Source: Verrucomicrobiota bacterium
GTDB lineage: Bacteria; Verrucomicrobiota; Verrucomicrobiia; Opitutales; Opitutaceae
Length of the DNA stretch: 13,677 nucleotides
Assembly: GCA_023446735.1 (NCBI GenBank)
Contig: JAEXPQ010000032.1
Coordinates: forward strand, 1-13,677
Direction: 5' to 3'
Both the position numbers and the translations under genes were made by a program. The notes under the pieces were generated by a model. The model saw only the letters and a program-made list of their open reading frames with translations. It ran no database searches and was not told where the DNA came from. Shown piece by piece: positions 12,974-13,677 of the stretch. How positions within the stretch are numbered: position 1 is the first letter of the stretch; every line of letters starts with the position of its first letter.

Positions 12974-13677
12974 ATGAGCTCCATCTCCGAATCCGAAGCC
13001 ACCCTCGTTCCGCCCGAGGAGATCGCCGAGGCCAATCCCGTCACCGGCATCGACCAGACCGTCGGCGACTTCACCTACGACGTGAAGTACAACTTCGACG
13101 CCGGCACCGGCCTTAACGAGGCCACCCTCGAGTACATCAGCAACGCCAAGAAGGAGGCGGAGTGGATCCGCGAGTTCCGTCGCAAGGCGTTGAAGACGTT
13201 CGAGTCCATGCCGCTGCCCACCCACTGGGCCACCAAGGATCTCGAGAATATCGATTTTCAGAAGATCCGCTATTACCTCGCCTCCGGCCAGAAGCCGAAG
13301 CGCTCGTGGGACGAGGTGCCCGACGACATCAAGAAGACCTTCGAACGCCTCGGCATCCCCGAGCAGGAGCGCAAGTTCCTCGCCGGCGTCGAGGCCCAGT
13401 TCGACTCGGAGGCCGCGTATTCGAACATCAAGGAGGCCGTCTCCAAGCAGGGCGTGATCTTCATGAACTCGACCGAGGCGCTGCGCGAGCACCCGGAGAT
13501 CTTCCGCAAGTGGTTCGGCAAGGTCATTCCGACCGGCGACAACAAGTTCTCCGCGCTCAACAGCGCCGTGTTCTCCGGCGGCTCCTTCATCTACGTGCCG
13601 CCCGGGATCAAGGTCTCCCACCCGCTCCAGGCCTACTTCCGCATCAACGCCGAGAACTTCGGCCAGTTCGAGCGCAC
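12974..13677 (+). CDS. sufB: Fe-S cluster assembly protein SufB (3' partial)
   Basis: Scaffold subunit of the SufBCD complex. The frame runs from the ATG at 12974 to the window end without a stop; about 234 residues are visible of a family length near 470. The N-terminal half matches SufB: GFTYDVKY-type segment GDFTYDVKYNFDAGTGLNE (31-49), WIREFRRKALKTFESMPLPTHW, IDFQKIRYYLASGQKPKRSWDEVP, FERLGIPEQERKFLAGV, AYSNIKEAVSKQGVIFMNSTEAL and VFSGGSFIYVPPGIKVSHPLQAYFRIN. The C-terminal beta-helix core, with the conserved Cys and Glu used in cluster building, lies past the window. The spacer before it is pyrimidine-rich and has no Shine-Dalgarno motif. sufD and sufS probably follow, which cannot be seen here. 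Confidence 0.96.
   Translation, partial: MSSISESEATLVPPEEIAEANPVTGIDQTVGDFTYDVKYNFDAGTGLNEATLEYISNAKKEAEWIREFRRKALKTFESMPLPTHWATKDLENIDFQKIRYYLASGQKPKRSWDEVPDDIKKTFERLGIPEQERKFLAGVEAQFDSEAAYSNIKEAVSKQGVIFMNSTEALREHPEIFRKWFGKVIPTGDNKFSALNSAVFSGGSFIYVPPGIKVSHPLQAYFRINAENFGQFER

Overview
The window is GC-rich Gram-negative chromosomal DNA, and every gene in it encodes a recognisable protein family. Lipid A/LPS synthesis (kdsB), free-standing TonB C-terminal-domain proteins, an HPr that keeps the regulatory serine motif, a Fur-family gene next to sufC-sufB, and the near-absence of Shine-Dalgarno motifs together suggest Verrucomicrobiota, perhaps an Opitutaceae-type bacterium. That placement is inference: there is no rRNA or other decisive marker. 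No mobile element, CRISPR array, tRNA or prophage gene was seen.

Layout from left to right: (1) the 3' part of carA (+), ending in a strong intrinsic terminator. (2) A minus-strand motility-like cluster, 1303-4389. It holds a methyl-accepting chemotaxis protein (MCP) preceded by a small secreted TonB-C protein, then a second, paralogous TonB-C protein with its own terminator. Both TonB-C genes have upstream sequences resembling sigma-28 (FliA) promoters; the one at 4363-4389 is a good match with the canonical 11-base spacer. (3) kdsB (-) divergent from an HPr gene (+). (4) A minus-strand operon: a Tat-type solute-binding lipoprotein, a hybrid histidine kinase (GTGA stop/start overlap with the lipoprotein gene), and tatD. 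(5) trxB (+), divergent from that operon, with a perfect 7-base inverted repeat between them. (6) A Fur-family regulator lacking the usual CxxC zinc site, preceded by a 7-1-7 Fur/PerR-like box, then sufC and the 5' part of sufB.

The most interesting parts are two small modules. The first is a chemoreceptor with two tandem periplasmic TonB-C proteins under probable flagellar sigma control, with no ExbB/ExbD or TonB-dependent receptor nearby. The second is a binding protein translationally coupled to a hybrid kinase with no ABC permease nearby, which looks like a ligand-sensing unit. The Fur-like protein beside suf is a plausible iron or redox regulator of Fe-S assembly with altered metal ligands. 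The remaining genes are housekeeping genes.
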